IMG/VR virus record: IMGVR_UViG_3300023202_000336
Location: 62,001 to 126,000 of that record
Length of the DNA: 64,000 bases
DNA from: a virus
Direction: 5' to 3' (one strand)
In this document: in pieces, positions 1 through 8,332 of the stretch
Position numbering within the stretch: position 1 is the first letter of the stretch
Layout: every line of letters begins with the position of its first letter
Made by a program: the position numbers and the translations under genes
Notes under the pieces: model-generated
Told to the model about the DNA's origin: nothing
Seen by the model: the letters and a program-made list of their open reading frames with translations, nothing else
Databases searched by the model: none

Positions 1-2
1 TT

Positions 3-1523
3 CTCGGGCTCGATAATACGAAGTGTCGCCGTGAGATCGAAAAGGTCGATAACGACGAAGATCTCCCTGTGAGCATGGGTTGCTTTACGGCCGGTCACTT
101 TCTGACGCTCGAAGACGGGTCGGTTATTAGGTTAGAGGACGCAGTCGAAGGTCAGCAGGTATTGACGCATTTAGGTAATCGGCTACCTATTACACACGTT
201 TTTAATCAGGACCCGTATACCGGCACGTTGTATACTCTGAAGGCCCGAACGGTTGAGGACGTTGAGGCTACGGCCGAGCACCCGTTTTTTGTAGTGCGTC
301 AGGAGCATATTGTTCACACGGGCCGTAAAACACGCCGCGTGGATCCGTCTAAACTTAATCAACTTGATGTTACGTTAGACGCTGACTGGGTTGCTGCGAA
401 GGATCTTCGGGTAGGCGACTACTTGGTTACTCCCGTGAACCTTGAAGAAGAGCTTCCGGATTACATTCCCCGTACCGACACCCCTGTTCTCGCAAGGCAC
501 ACGACCAAGGCCTGTCGAGACTTGGAGACTACTCACCGCGGCGGAAGTAGGTTGCGTGTAGATGATTTCATTCTTACACCTATCCGTGATATCTTGTCGC
601 GAGACGTTGTAGACGAGCCCGTTTACAATATTGAGGTACAGAGTGATAACTCGTACGTGATTAATGGCATCGCGGTTCATAATTCTCTTCAGGATTTCGA
701 TGTTTGTTCTCATTGTGGTCATAAGGCGCCAACGGCTTCGGATCATTGCGAACATATCAAGAAGATGCTCGGACAGGTCTTGGAGGACGGTACCAAGATC
801 TACATGAAGAACCCGAAGCCGAAGTACTTCGATCTCAGCCTCGTTTTCAAGCCGGCTGATCGGATCGCGTACACGCTTCGGAAGGTTGCTGCCGCTGGTG
901 GCGAAGTCATCGGGGGCCACGAACTGGCTGACATGGTTGGTCTCGTCGATTGGACGCATCCGAAGATGGCTGCGAAGCGGACGCTGGCGGCGATGTATAA
1001 AGAGATCCCGATGACGATCCGTCAGGTGACACGTCCGAAGGACGTCCATCCGAATGTCGCTGCGGAGCTCAAAAAGCAGGCGAATCTCCACGGAATCGAC
1101 CAGTTGCTCGGATTCCTGCATTCGAACGGGTGGCTCCTGAGCCCACGTGACTTCGCCGAGGTGATCGGGCACCCCGAGCCTGAGAAGTGCGAAATGGCGG
1201 TTGCGAAGCACGATGGTATGGACGATTTCCTCGACGATCACAGCGAAGTCAAATCGTTGGAAGTCCCTGTCATACAAGACCCTATGACTTTGAGCGGGCG
1301 AGCTCTCGAGGAGCTTGAGGGCGCCTGTTCGATGCATCCTGACAAGGTCCAGAAGCGGGTGATTTCGATTACCGTGACCGGACCTTCAGAGAAGACTGCT
1401 CAGATCGAGGATACGGCTGAAGCGAAGGGGTTGGCAGCGCTGTACAACCACTATAAAGTAGCATTCGCTATGCAGTTCCAGTCTCGGAACGATATCCTTC
1501 GCAACGTCGCAGCTACGTTCTGA
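3..1523 (+). CDS. Head-associated zinc-finger protein interrupted by a mini-intein (5' end off window)
   Basis: The reading frame is open back to the window edge, so the true start lies upstream; the GTG at 69 is not the start. After removal of the intein, a short N-extein ending VSMG joins SLQDFDVCSHCGHKAPTA, a Cys/His cluster (CxxC, then HC and EH) of the kind seen in phage proteins encoded just before scaffold and capsid genes. The roughly 280-residue C-extein has no other motif I recognise. It is followed after 37 nt by the scaffold-like gene, so a role in head assembly is an inference from position. A minus-strand open frame in the same region (375-1337) is a shadow. Confidence 0.7.
   Translation, partial: LGLDNTKCRREIEKVDNDEDLPVSMGCFTAGHFLTLEDGSVIRLEDAVEGQQVLTHLGNRLPITHVFNQDPYTGTLYTLKARTVEDVEATAEHPFFVVRQEHIVHTGRKTRRVDPSKLNQLDVTLDADWVAAKDLRVGDYLVTPVNLEEELPDYIPRTDTPVLARHTTKACRDLETTHRGGSRLRVDDFILTPIRDILSRDVVDEPVYNIEVQSDNSYVINGIAVHNSLQDFDVCSHCGHKAPTASDHCEHIKKMLGQVLEDGTKIYMKNPKPKYFDLSLVFKPADRIAYTLRKVAAAGGEVIGGHELADMVGLVDWTHPKMAAKRTLAAMYKEIPMTIRQVTRPKDVHPNVAAELKKQANLHGIDQLLGFLHSNGWLLSPRDFAEVIGHPEPEKCEMAVAKHDGMDDFLDDHSEVKSLEVPVIQDPMTLSGRALEELEGACSMHPDKVQKRVISITVTGPSEKTAQIEDTAEAKGLAALYNHYKVAFAMQFQSRNDILRNVAATF
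81..683 (+). other. Mini-intein (Hint domain, 201 aa)
   Basis: The insertion starts with Cys1 (TGC at 81) in block A, CFTAGHFLTLEDGS. Block B is VEATAEHPFFVV with the expected T-x-x-H. Block F is VYNIEVQSDNSYVING, and the end is IAVHN followed by Ser+1 (TCT at 684). Thus all splicing residues (Cys1, block B His, penultimate His, terminal Asn, Ser+1) are visible. At 201 residues there is no room for a homing endonuclease domain, so this is a splicing-only mini-intein. It lies in the Cys/His-cluster region of the extein, the usual choice of a conserved site. Confidence 0.92.
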
Positions 1524-1560
1524 GGATTCATTAGAACGTTAACCGCGTAAGGGAACGATC

Positions 1561-3042
1561 ATGACTAAGAGTCGAAACCTGCTGGACGAGCTGGATGGCC
1601 TCATCAAGCGTGCAGGCGCGAAGAAGGCCGAGGAGCTCGAGAAGGCGGAACAGGAAGAGCAGGCTGGAAACGGCGAGGAAAAGACCGCCGGCGAGACCAG
1701 CCGTAAGATGGACAACGAGGACGACAACACCACCGCTGCGACGACCGGGGAACAGGCCGCCGCGAACAAGCGTGACAACCGCGATCACTACTCGGCTGGA
1801 AGTACCGATAAGGGTGCTGAGACGAATCCGAGTGGCGAAGCGGTTGACATGAGTTCGGACATGGCCGACGCCGTCGATTCTGACGGGCAAGAAGGCCCCG
1901 AGCCCGGTCACGTCGCCGAGGGTGGTGTCGGTTCCGAAGGGCCTCAGGGCCCCGGCGAGGAGACCGACGTCCCGAATAAGGCCGGTTGGGATAGCGGCGC
2001 GTTTGCTGGTGTGAAGAAGCGCGCCAGCGAGCTCTCCGAAGAACTTCGTAAGATTGCCCGCGGCTATAAGCACAAGGGCAAGGATGGTGATTACGAAGGT
2101 GATTACGAGGAGGGCAGCAAGGGAAAAAAGCATAATCCCGGCTACCACAAGAAGGGTTCTTCCGAGCTCAATCCGCTTCAGGAATTCCTGGTAAAATCCG
2201 CGCGCGTCAGTGAAGACCCTCAGGTCAAGGCCGCTGCTGACGCTGTCGAAGACGATGCGGCCTTGGCTGGCGCTGCGAGTGACGCCATCATGCAGGGGAT
2301 CGAGGCTGGCGAGATCGGTGACGAGGAAGCCGCTCAGATTCTCGAGGAGGCGGTCCAGGCTGGTGCCGTTTCTGAGGAAGAGCTCGCGGAGGCAGCTGAG
2401 ATGGTTCAGGCTGCGACTGCTGAAGGGGGCGGCGAAATGGCCGGAGCGGGAGAAGCCGATCTTGGTGGTGCCGAGATGGCTGGCGGTGAGATGGCTGGCG
2501 GCGCGATGGATTACGAAGCGCTTCCCGAGGAAAAGCTGGCGTTCGCCGAAGTCGGCCCTGAGAGCGAGCACTACGTCAAGAAGCTCGCCTCGCTTTATCC
2601 TGACGAGATGAATGCGGGGTATGCGTTCGGCCTCAAGCTGGCGCAGGAGCTGTCCGAGCTCGCCGAAAAGGAAACTGGTGACGAGGGCGACTACGAAGAG
2701 AAGGAGGAGAGGGAAGAGAAGGGCGACTACGAAGAAGGTAACGGTGAGGATGAGAACGGCGGAGAAGAGGCCCCTCCGGCTGACGCTGTTCCGCCCCCTG
2801 CCGAGGCCGCCCCTCCTGCTGCTCCTGAAGAGGTTGCTCCGATAGGTGCCGAGGACTATGCTCCTCAGTCTCCCGAAGAGGAGCAGGCTCTCCAGGCCGT
2901 CCAGGAGGAGCTGGGGCTCGATGATGCCGCGCTCGCGCAGATCATGGCCGCCCCGGTCCCCGGTGAACTCGACAAGGTCGCTTCTGCGAAGTCGAAGTAC
3001 CGGTCTCTCATCTTGAATAAGGTTGCAGCTAGCTGGCAGTAA
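1561..3042 (+). CDS. Acidic scaffold-like protein (prohead core)
   Basis: The 493-residue product is very rich in Glu, Asp, Ala and Gly, with low-complexity stretches (residues about 30-130; EEKEEREEKGDYEEGNGEDENGG-like runs near 370-400) and no catalytic motif. It has amphipathic helical blocks around 145-165, 210-270 and 320-360. Position between a head protein and the capsid genes, together with this composition, fits a scaffolding or prohead core protein that is lost during maturation. The ATG follows AAGGGAACGATC, a weak Shine-Dalgarno. Function is inferred from context and composition only. Confidence 0.55.
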   Translation: MTKSRNLLDELDGLIKRAGAKKAEELEKAEQEEQAGNGEEKTAGETSRKMDNEDDNTTAATTGEQAAANKRDNRDHYSAGSTDKGAETNPSGEAVDMSSDMADAVDSDGQEGPEPGHVAEGGVGSEGPQGPGEETDVPNKAGWDSGAFAGVKKRASELSEELRKIARGYKHKGKDGDYEGDYEEGSKGKKHNPGYHKKGSSELNPLQEFLVKSARVSEDPQVKAAADAVEDDAALAGAASDAIMQGIEAGEIGDEEAAQILEEAVQAGAVSEEELAEAAEMVQAATAEGGGEMAGAGEADLGGAEMAGGEMAGGAMDYEALPEEKLAFAEVGPESEHYVKKLASLYPDEMNAGYAFGLKLAQELSELAEKETGDEGDYEEKEEREEKGDYEEGNGEDENGGEEAPPADAVPPPAEAAPPAAPEEVAPIGAEDYAPQSPEEEQALQAVQEELGLDDAALAQIMAAPVPGELDKVASAKSKYRSLILNKVAASWQ

Positions 3043-3072
3043 CCGTAACCTGTAAGCCAAGGAATCACGAAG

Positions 3073-3513
3073 ATGCCTAACGAAGATATCATCAAGGAAG
3101 CGGCGGACCTGCTCGACCAGCTGGTCAAGCATGCCGAAGCCGCTGACAAGCACGCGGAGGAGGCAGAGTCCGAGGCCAAGCAGGCGAAGGAAGCTGCCGC
3201 CAACGCGTCGAAGGAGCATCAGAAGACTGCTGCTGCGGAGGAGGCCGAGATCGGCCAGCTCGCGAAGCAGGCGTCTGATGCCCTCATGAACGCGGGCCTG
3301 CTGGGGTCGCAGGAGAAGGCTGACGAGTTCGCCAGCCTGATCCGCGACCCGAAGGTTGCGCTCGCGAAAATGGCCCAGTTGACGCAGTACGTCAAAGCAC
3401 CGAAACTGGGAAGCGTGGTGGTTGAGGATAACAGCTCGGCTCCCGCAGAGCCCACCGCCGACGAGCGTTGGGACATGCACATGAAGCAGGCGGCTGCTCG
3501 GCTCGGTCTGTGA
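3073..3513 (+). CDS. Small Ala/Glu-rich coiled-coil head protein
   Basis: The 146-residue product has a long predicted coiled coil from residue 5 to about 75 (alternating Ala, Glu, Lys with heptad-like leucines), then a shorter globular-looking part ending in KQAAARLGL. It follows the scaffold-like gene by 30 nt and precedes the decoration-like gene, so it is likely another internal head or scaffold component. I do not recognise the family. AAGGAATCACGAAG upstream of the ATG gives a plausible ribosome binding site. Confidence 0.6.
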   Translation: MPNEDIIKEAADLLDQLVKHAEAADKHAEEAESEAKQAKEAAANASKEHQKTAAAEEAEIGQLAKQASDALMNAGLLGSQEKADEFASLIRDPKVALAKMAQLTQYVKAPKLGSVVVEDNSSAPAEPTADERWDMHMKQAAARLGL

Positions 3514-3556
3514 CGCTCCAGCCGTTTTCACCAAGTCTCTCTAAGGAGTAACATCA

Positions 3557-4222
3557 ATGGTTCTTCAGACTTCTATGGGGCAGAACAAGCTGGACGTCCG
3601 TTTCGGCGACCGCAATACTCTGCCGTACTACGTCGGCATTCTTGACAGTGCGTTGCTGTCAGATGACGACATCGTCGCTGCGATCACTGCTGGTCGGGTG
3701 ATGTCGCTCACCACTGGTACTAAGCTCGTCCCGGGAATCCTCGTGGCGGCTGCTGCCGATGGGGGCAACTTCCCGTACTACGCGTGGTCCGGCCTCGATA
3801 AGAACAACTCGCCGGACGTCGAGCGTACCCGTGGTATGCATGGCTATCTCGACAAGCCGGCCGGTGGTGTTGGTGGACCGCAGAGCCCAGGGTTCTTCGG
3901 TATCCCGACCAGCTCTGAGCTCGTCGGTCCGTTCGGCACCATCCAGATGGACAACAGCCTCGAGCTTTCGTCTACCGCGTTCGACACGAGTGCTGGTGCG
4001 ACTTATGCTCCGGGCGACCCTCTGACCGCTGTTGCGGCCGATAGCGCTGAGAAGTCCAATCGTGGTCTTCTCCGTCCGGCCGAGGCCGCTACCGACGTGA
4101 TCGTCGGTCGTGTTGCCGCGGCTGCTCGGTTCACCGGTCCGGAAGGGTTCGACCATCTGGCCTTCCGTCCGGACTTCGTGGCCGGTACCACCGTCCCCGA
4201 CACTATCCTCGATAACGACTGA
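3557..4222 (+). CDS. Head decoration / minor capsid-like protein
   Basis: The 221-residue protein is beta-rich, Gly/Ala/Thr/Ser-rich and has no charged low-complexity or enzymatic motif. It lies immediately upstream of the major capsid gene (50 nt gap), which is the common position of a head decoration or stabilising protein. TAAGGAGTAAC seven bases before the ATG is a strong ribosome binding site, consistent with high expression. The assignment rests on order and composition; another structural role is possible. Confidence 0.5.
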   Translation: MVLQTSMGQNKLDVRFGDRNTLPYYVGILDSALLSDDDIVAAITAGRVMSLTTGTKLVPGILVAAAADGGNFPYYAWSGLDKNNSPDVERTRGMHGYLDKPAGGVGGPQSPGFFGIPTSSELVGPFGTIQMDNSLELSSTAFDTSAGATYAPGDPLTAVAADSAEKSNRGLLRPAEAATDVIVGRVAAAARFTGPEGFDHLAFRPDFVAGTTVPDTILDND

Positions 4223-4272
4223 TAGCGTCGGATAGCCCTGCTCACTACGAGTGTATACAAGGATTCAACACC

Positions 4273-5211
4273 ATGACTCAAGAGAAGCTTAGCGCGGCTC
4301 AGTCGAATAAGATCTTCTTCGGTCTGCTCGATAGTGGGCAGGTGAAAGAGGCACAGGATATGGTCTCGGACTTTACCCGAGTTCGTATCCGGGAGAGTTC
4401 CTTCTTCGAGAAGATTCTCCCCTCGGTCAAGATCGCTGACGACGAGCTGACGCCCCAGCTGGATAACGACAAGAATGTGAAGCTGGTGGAGCGCGAACCC
4501 GCGTCTCCGGCGGCCGTCACTATTCCGCTCGGTACCCAGCCGGTTCAGTACTACTTCCGCGGCGATCGGTTCCCGGTCTTTTTCGACCGGATCGTGACGA
4601 CCAAGTTCACCAAGGATATCTCCGAACTCCGTACCTACGGGATGGATATCCGACAGGTGATCTCGGATAACGCGGTCCTCGATATGGACTTCGAGTTCGA
4701 CCGCAAGATGATCGCTGCTGCGCAGTCGATCGTCGGCGCGGAAGGCTCGACCGTCCCCGAGACCGGGGTCATCCAGAACCGGAAGATCGTCGATCCGCTC
4801 GGCATCACCCGTAACTCGCTCTTCGAACTGCGGAAGATCCTCCCTGAGACTTTCGCTCACCTCGAGAGTGTGACGATTCTCGTGAATAACATCACTATTC
4901 ACGACGTTGCGAAGTTCGGGCGAGACGACCAGGGCGGCGACCTCTCGGAGACGATGTTCGTCGAGGGGTTCCAGCAGAAGCAGCTGCTGGGCGCCAACTG
5001 GATTGTGACAAACAAGACAGAGCTGATCGAGAACAGCACCTTCTGGTTGTTTGCCTCGCCCGAGTTTATCGGGAAGAGCTTTATCCTGGAGGACGTGACG
5101 CTCTTCCTTGATAAGAGGGCATTCAATCTGGAGTTCTTCGCTTACACTGAGCGTGGTGCTACCATCGGTAACGCTGCTGCGGTCGCGAAGGCTCGGATCG
5201 CTACTAGCTAA
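4273..5211 (+). CDS. Major capsid protein (HK97 fold)
   Basis: The 312-residue protein has the features of phage HK97-type capsid proteins: an N-terminal helical arm, an E-loop-like segment with KLVEREPASPAAVTIPLG, a long central helix region (ISELRTYGMDIRQVISDN) and a P-domain/A-domain alternation ending with beta strands (FLDKRAFNLEFFAYTERG). Length is typical. It is the last gene before a strong intrinsic terminator, in keeping with very high late expression. No prohead cleavage site could be confirmed from sequence alone. Confidence 0.8.
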   Translation: MTQEKLSAAQSNKIFFGLLDSGQVKEAQDMVSDFTRVRIRESSFFEKILPSVKIADDELTPQLDNDKNVKLVEREPASPAAVTIPLGTQPVQYYFRGDRFPVFFDRIVTTKFTKDISELRTYGMDIRQVISDNAVLDMDFEFDRKMIAAAQSIVGAEGSTVPETGVIQNRKIVDPLGITRNSLFELRKILPETFAHLESVTILVNNITIHDVAKFGRDDQGGDLSETMFVEGFQQKQLLGANWIVTNKTELIENSTFWLFASPEFIGKSFILEDVTLFLDKRAFNLEFFAYTERGATIGNAAAVAKARIATS

Positions 5212-5235
5212 CTCCAGTTACGCTAGTTACTTACG

Positions 5236-5274
5236 AGAATCCCCCGGCCTGGAAGGGCTGGGGGATTCTTTTGT
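5236..5274 (+). terminator. Intrinsic terminator after the capsid gene
   Basis: A perfect 10-bp stem, AGAATCCCCC with GGGGGATTCT, encloses a 14-nt loop and is followed by TTTT. It lies 25 nt after the capsid stop codon and separates the head operon from the homing endonuclease genes. Confidence 0.9.
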
Positions 5275-5437
5275 ACGTCGGCCTGGCGTTTCGAACTGAT
5301 GAGTGGAAACCGAGGCCCGACCAGCCCACCTACGCACCTGGCGCTCTACTACACCTGTCGCTCTACCCGATATCGCTGCTATTACGATGGCTGGATAAAC
5401 CGTTGCAAAGTTTACTTAAAAGCTACTTTGAAAGTTT

Positions 5438-6457
5438 ATGCGAAGCAGAATAACGGATGAGGTCGCGAGAAAGGCTTATGAGTTCTACAAGCAGGGGCAC
5501 TCGCTTGTGGAAGTTGCTAAGAAGTATGAGTTTACCGCGTCTGGTCTCTCGGTTGCATTCTCCAAGCGTAAATGGCCTACACGTCCACGTGGACCCATCC
5601 CTGAGCGTGGAAGGCACCTCACTGCTTCAGACAAGGAAATTATCCTGAAAGCTTACTCTGAAGGGAATACAACTATTCGTTCACTCGCTAAGTCTTATGA
5701 GGTATCTGAAGGAGTGATTCGAAACCTGCTAAAGTCCTTCAATGTTCAAACGAGAAGAGATTGGTCGCGTCGTCGACAAGAGGACGGCAGCATCGTTTGC
5801 ATAGATTGTAGTGTACCAATAACAACTCAAAACGCCCAGAAGGATAAGTATCGTAAATCAGGATTGATCAGTCGTTGCCGAATTTGTCAGCGGAGACATA
5901 TCAGGTATAAGAAATATAAGCTGACGTATGACCAGCTCTTAAGACGTTTAAAGATACAGGGATATAAATGTCCGATCTGTGAAGGACATCTCGAGGAATC
6001 ACTTTTAAAGGTAGATCATTGTCACCGTCGAAAGGTAGTGCGAGGATTACTATGTAACGATTGTAACGTTGCTCTCGGGTATGTCTGCGACAATGCAGAA
6101 ACGCTCGTTCGAATGGCAGATTATCTTGCTACGGCTGATACTGGTTCCGTTGCTACTCGTACTGGCGTCTATAGCTGCGGTTCGACCGATAACGAGAAAC
6201 ATCGTTATGCAGTTTATGGGATTACAGCGGAGCGCTTCAATGAGCTGAAGGAAGCTCAAAATAACGTATGCGCCTGTTGTCAACATTTTCGGACGACTCA
6301 GCGAGCACCCGATCTAGTGATAGAGCATTGTCACATCTCCGGCCGGATCCGCGGCCTCACATGTCAGTATTGTAACCGAGCTATCCAGCACTTTAAAGAC
6401 CTTGCAAATCGATGTCTTCGCGCCGCTGATTACCTTCAGCAAGCGCAGGAGGGATAA
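5438..6457 (+). CDS. HTH homing endonuclease with two endonuclease VII-type domains
   Basis: The 339-residue protein begins with two helix-turn-helix segments (about residues 8-45 and 62-105, with SLVEVAKKYEF and TIRSLAKSYEVSEGVIRNLL). Two tandem recombination-endonuclease-VII/HNH units follow. The first (about 165-235) has CPIC, DHCH and CNDCN; the second (about 262-335) has CACC, EHCH and CQYCNRAI. Both keep the zinc cysteines and the central His pair. Such genes are usually freestanding homing endonucleases. It sits just after the capsid terminator, at a typical neutral insertion point, and its codon usage is more AT-rich than the capsid genes. A third zinc-like knuckle (CIDC...CRIC) precedes the first unit. 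Confidence 0.8.
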   Translation: MRSRITDEVARKAYEFYKQGHSLVEVAKKYEFTASGLSVAFSKRKWPTRPRGPIPERGRHLTASDKEIILKAYSEGNTTIRSLAKSYEVSEGVIRNLLKSFNVQTRRDWSRRRQEDGSIVCIDCSVPITTQNAQKDKYRKSGLISRCRICQRRHIRYKKYKLTYDQLLRRLKIQGYKCPICEGHLEESLLKVDHCHRRKVVRGLLCNDCNVALGYVCDNAETLVRMADYLATADTGSVATRTGVYSCGSTDNEKHRYAVYGITAERFNELKEAQNNVCACCQHFRTTQRAPDLVIEHCHISGRIRGLTCQYCNRAIQHFKDLANRCLRAADYLQQAQEG

Positions 6458-6458
6458 A

Positions 6459-7463
6459 ATGCCGAGGCTTACTCACGAGCAGACCGCGGACGTGATAGCT
6501 CAATACGAAGATGGTATGACGATGCGAGCGATAGCTGAAAAGTTTAGTATTACTAAAATGGCGGTGAGTAAGCTGCTCCGAAGGAATGCGGTTGCTACAC
6601 GGCCAGTTGGACGCCCTAGTACTTTGAAGGCTGCACTTTCAGCAGCACCAGTGGGGTTGAGCCCGTCATATCTTCCTCCTGTTATAGGCGTCTTCCACAA
6701 TCTTGCGATCGTATCGGTCAATCCTCGAGAGTGGAATATTCACACGATAATGGGCCGGTTTGATCAGACGCATGCGCAGGCGGCCCAGTGGATGCTACAT
6801 CTTCAGAGACATCTGGTACTCTCAGGCTATAAGTATCTTATATTATGGGAAGATGAGGTGCATTCTCCGCCAGTAACCAATATGGTTAGGCACAAAGCTC
6901 GAAAGCAGACTCGAAAAGTTTATGCGCGAAAATGCAGTATCGTCGAAGTCGATCGTTCAACATCGAACGAGTTCTATCGGAAACACCATATACAAGGCAC
7001 CTGTACGGGCACCGTCCACTACGGTCTCGAAAACGAAAATGAGCTCGTCGCATGTATGAGCTTTAATCAAGGCTCTGCCTGTCGAGGTAAACGAGAAGAT
7101 CATTTGCTTCAGCGATATGCGACTGCATGCCAGGTGACGGGCGGAGCCTCGAAATTATTGGCCGCGTTTCGTTCGGATCATTCAGGTCCTATTGTGAGCT
7201 ATTCAGACGAACGATATGCTGCTGGCGGGAATCTTTACCAGATACTTGGCTTTTCCCAGGTACACGTTCATAAGCCGGATTACAGGTACTGGCGAGACGG
7301 AACTTGGTATCCGAAGAATGCGAAACAGAGGCGTCACCTTTATGCAGAAGCAGCTGATCGTGGTGCCCCTTTTCCAGAGGGGAGCAAAGAGTTCAATATG
7401 GCTGAGGCATTAGGTTATCTTCGCTGCTACGACATGGGAAAGATTACCTGGAGGCTTGAGTAG
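6459..7463 (+). CDS. EDxHD/Vsr-like homing endonuclease with N-terminal HTH
   Basis: I chose the ATG at 6459, two bases after the previous stop and preceded by GCAGGAGGG; an upstream in-frame start at 6402 lies inside the neighbouring gene. An HTH (residues about 6-45, MRAIAEKFSITKMAVSKLL) resembles that of the neighbour. The middle carries LILWEDEVH, similar to the EDxHD motif of Vsr-fold homing endonucleases, and the C-terminal half has the family pattern FYRKHHIQGTC...GGASKLL...VSYSDERYAAGGNLYQ.LGF. It is probably a selfish freestanding endonuclease. Whether it and the double endonuclease VII act as one unit is unknown. Confidence 0.7.
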   Translation: MPRLTHEQTADVIAQYEDGMTMRAIAEKFSITKMAVSKLLRRNAVATRPVGRPSTLKAALSAAPVGLSPSYLPPVIGVFHNLAIVSVNPREWNIHTIMGRFDQTHAQAAQWMLHLQRHLVLSGYKYLILWEDEVHSPPVTNMVRHKARKQTRKVYARKCSIVEVDRSTSNEFYRKHHIQGTCTGTVHYGLENENELVACMSFNQGSACRGKREDHLLQRYATACQVTGGASKLLAAFRSDHSGPIVSYSDERYAAGGNLYQILGFSQVHVHKPDYRYWRDGTWYPKNAKQRRHLYAEAADRGAPFPEGSKEFNMAEALGYLRCYDMGKITWRLE

Positions 7464-7489
7464 CTGTTCTTCTCAGCTCGAGCACCCTC

Positions 7490-7518
7490 TTGACAACTCT
7501 CCCTACGAGACATAGTAA
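7490..7518 (+). promoter_or_regulatory. Possible sigma-70-type promoter
   Basis: TTGACA at 7490-7495 is a perfect -35 box, with TAGTAA 17 bases downstream as a weak -10. It lies just before the lysine-rich gene at 7537, whose start is preceded by AAGGAG. This is a motif match only. Confidence 0.35.
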
Positions 7519-7536
7519 CCGCCGAAGGAGCCCACT

Positions 7537-8289
7537 ATGTCGAAGAAGACAGCGAAGAAGTCTTCGAAAAAGAAGAAGCCAGTAAAGAAGACTGCAAAGA
7601 AGGTAGCAAATAAGAAGACCGCGAAGAAGACCGCGAAGAAGACCGCGAAGAAGACCGCGAAGAAGACCGCGAAGAAGACTGCGAAGAAGGCGGTAAAGAG
7701 AAGCGTAGCTAAACCTACTTACGAGAACCCACCGAATTCCTGGTCAGAAGCTGCAGCGCATATTTTGAGTCAGATAGAGGGGGTCCATTTTACGCCTGAC
7801 GAACTCTATAGAGCATTTATGCAAAACACTCGGAAGGAGGTAACTATACGCTCTCCCTCAGGACCTCAGCACAGTATCGTTACGGCTTCACCCACTCCTG
7901 AGATGGAAGAGCAGCGGCTTCGTCGACGGTTGAGCAGTCTGAAGCAGAATCTCTCTCGTTACAGCAGAAAGCCTCAGATGCTCGCGAAGGAACTCGATGA
8001 TATTCTCTCTGGCGAGCTCGATCGTAATAAGAAAAAGGACCCGTTTGTAGAGAAGTGTGAGAAGTTCGTTGCGAGGGTACATAATGTCGTACACAACCTT
8101 CCGAGGTACCTTCGTTGGTGCGGCGACTCGTTGGCGGTTGAGCTGAGGAGTCTTGCAGACGAGGCTGAAGATATCGATAAGCAATGTAAGAAGGGAAAGT
8201 ATATCCCCGAAGAGTTGATTTCTATGAAACAACTTACCGAGATCGAGATACTCGGAGGTGATATTCATCGTGGTAAGGGGCCGGAATGA
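7537..8289 (+). CDS. Lysine-repeat (histone H1-like) protein
   Basis: The first 57 residues are almost entirely Lys, Ala and Thr, built from repeats of AKKT, as in histone H1/HC1-like bacterial DNA-binding tails. The remaining 190 residues are helical and unrelated to any family I recognise, with a basic segment EEQRLRRRLSSLKQNLSRY and acidic C-terminal helices. The tail would bind DNA or another polyanion. A role in packaged-DNA condensation or host nucleoid binding is an inference. AAGGAGCCCACT precedes the ATG. Confidence 0.7.
   Translation: MSKKTAKKSSKKKKPVKKTAKKVANKKTAKKTAKKTAKKTAKKTAKKTAKKAVKRSVAKPTYENPPNSWSEAAAHILSQIEGVHFTPDELYRAFMQNTRKEVTIRSPSGPQHSIVTASPTPEMEEQRLRRRLSSLKQNLSRYSRKPQMLAKELDDILSGELDRNKKKDPFVEKCEKFVARVHNVVHNLPRYLRWCGDSLAVELRSLADEAEDIDKQCKKGKYIPEELISMKQLTEIEILGGDIHRGKGPE
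7609..7692 (+). repeat. 12-bp tandem repeat encoding AKKT units
   Basis: GCGAAGAAGACC is repeated head to tail five times from 7621 to 7680 (last copy ends ACT), flanked by partial copies. It encodes the lysine tail of the gene at 7537. Near identity at the DNA level implies recent expansion by slippage. Confidence 0.9.
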
Positions 8290-8332
8290 AAACTGGCGGT
8301 AGCTTCTATTCATGTAGAGCGAGTACGACTCA

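Noticed and set aside
375-1337. Long minus-strand open frame opposite the intein protein
   Set aside because: It lies on the complement of a recognisable protein and has no family-like sequence.
1531-3534. 667-codon minus-strand open frame opposite the scaffold genes
   Set aside because: It is the antisense shadow of Glu/Ala/Gly-rich genes, and its leucine-rich product shows no known motif.
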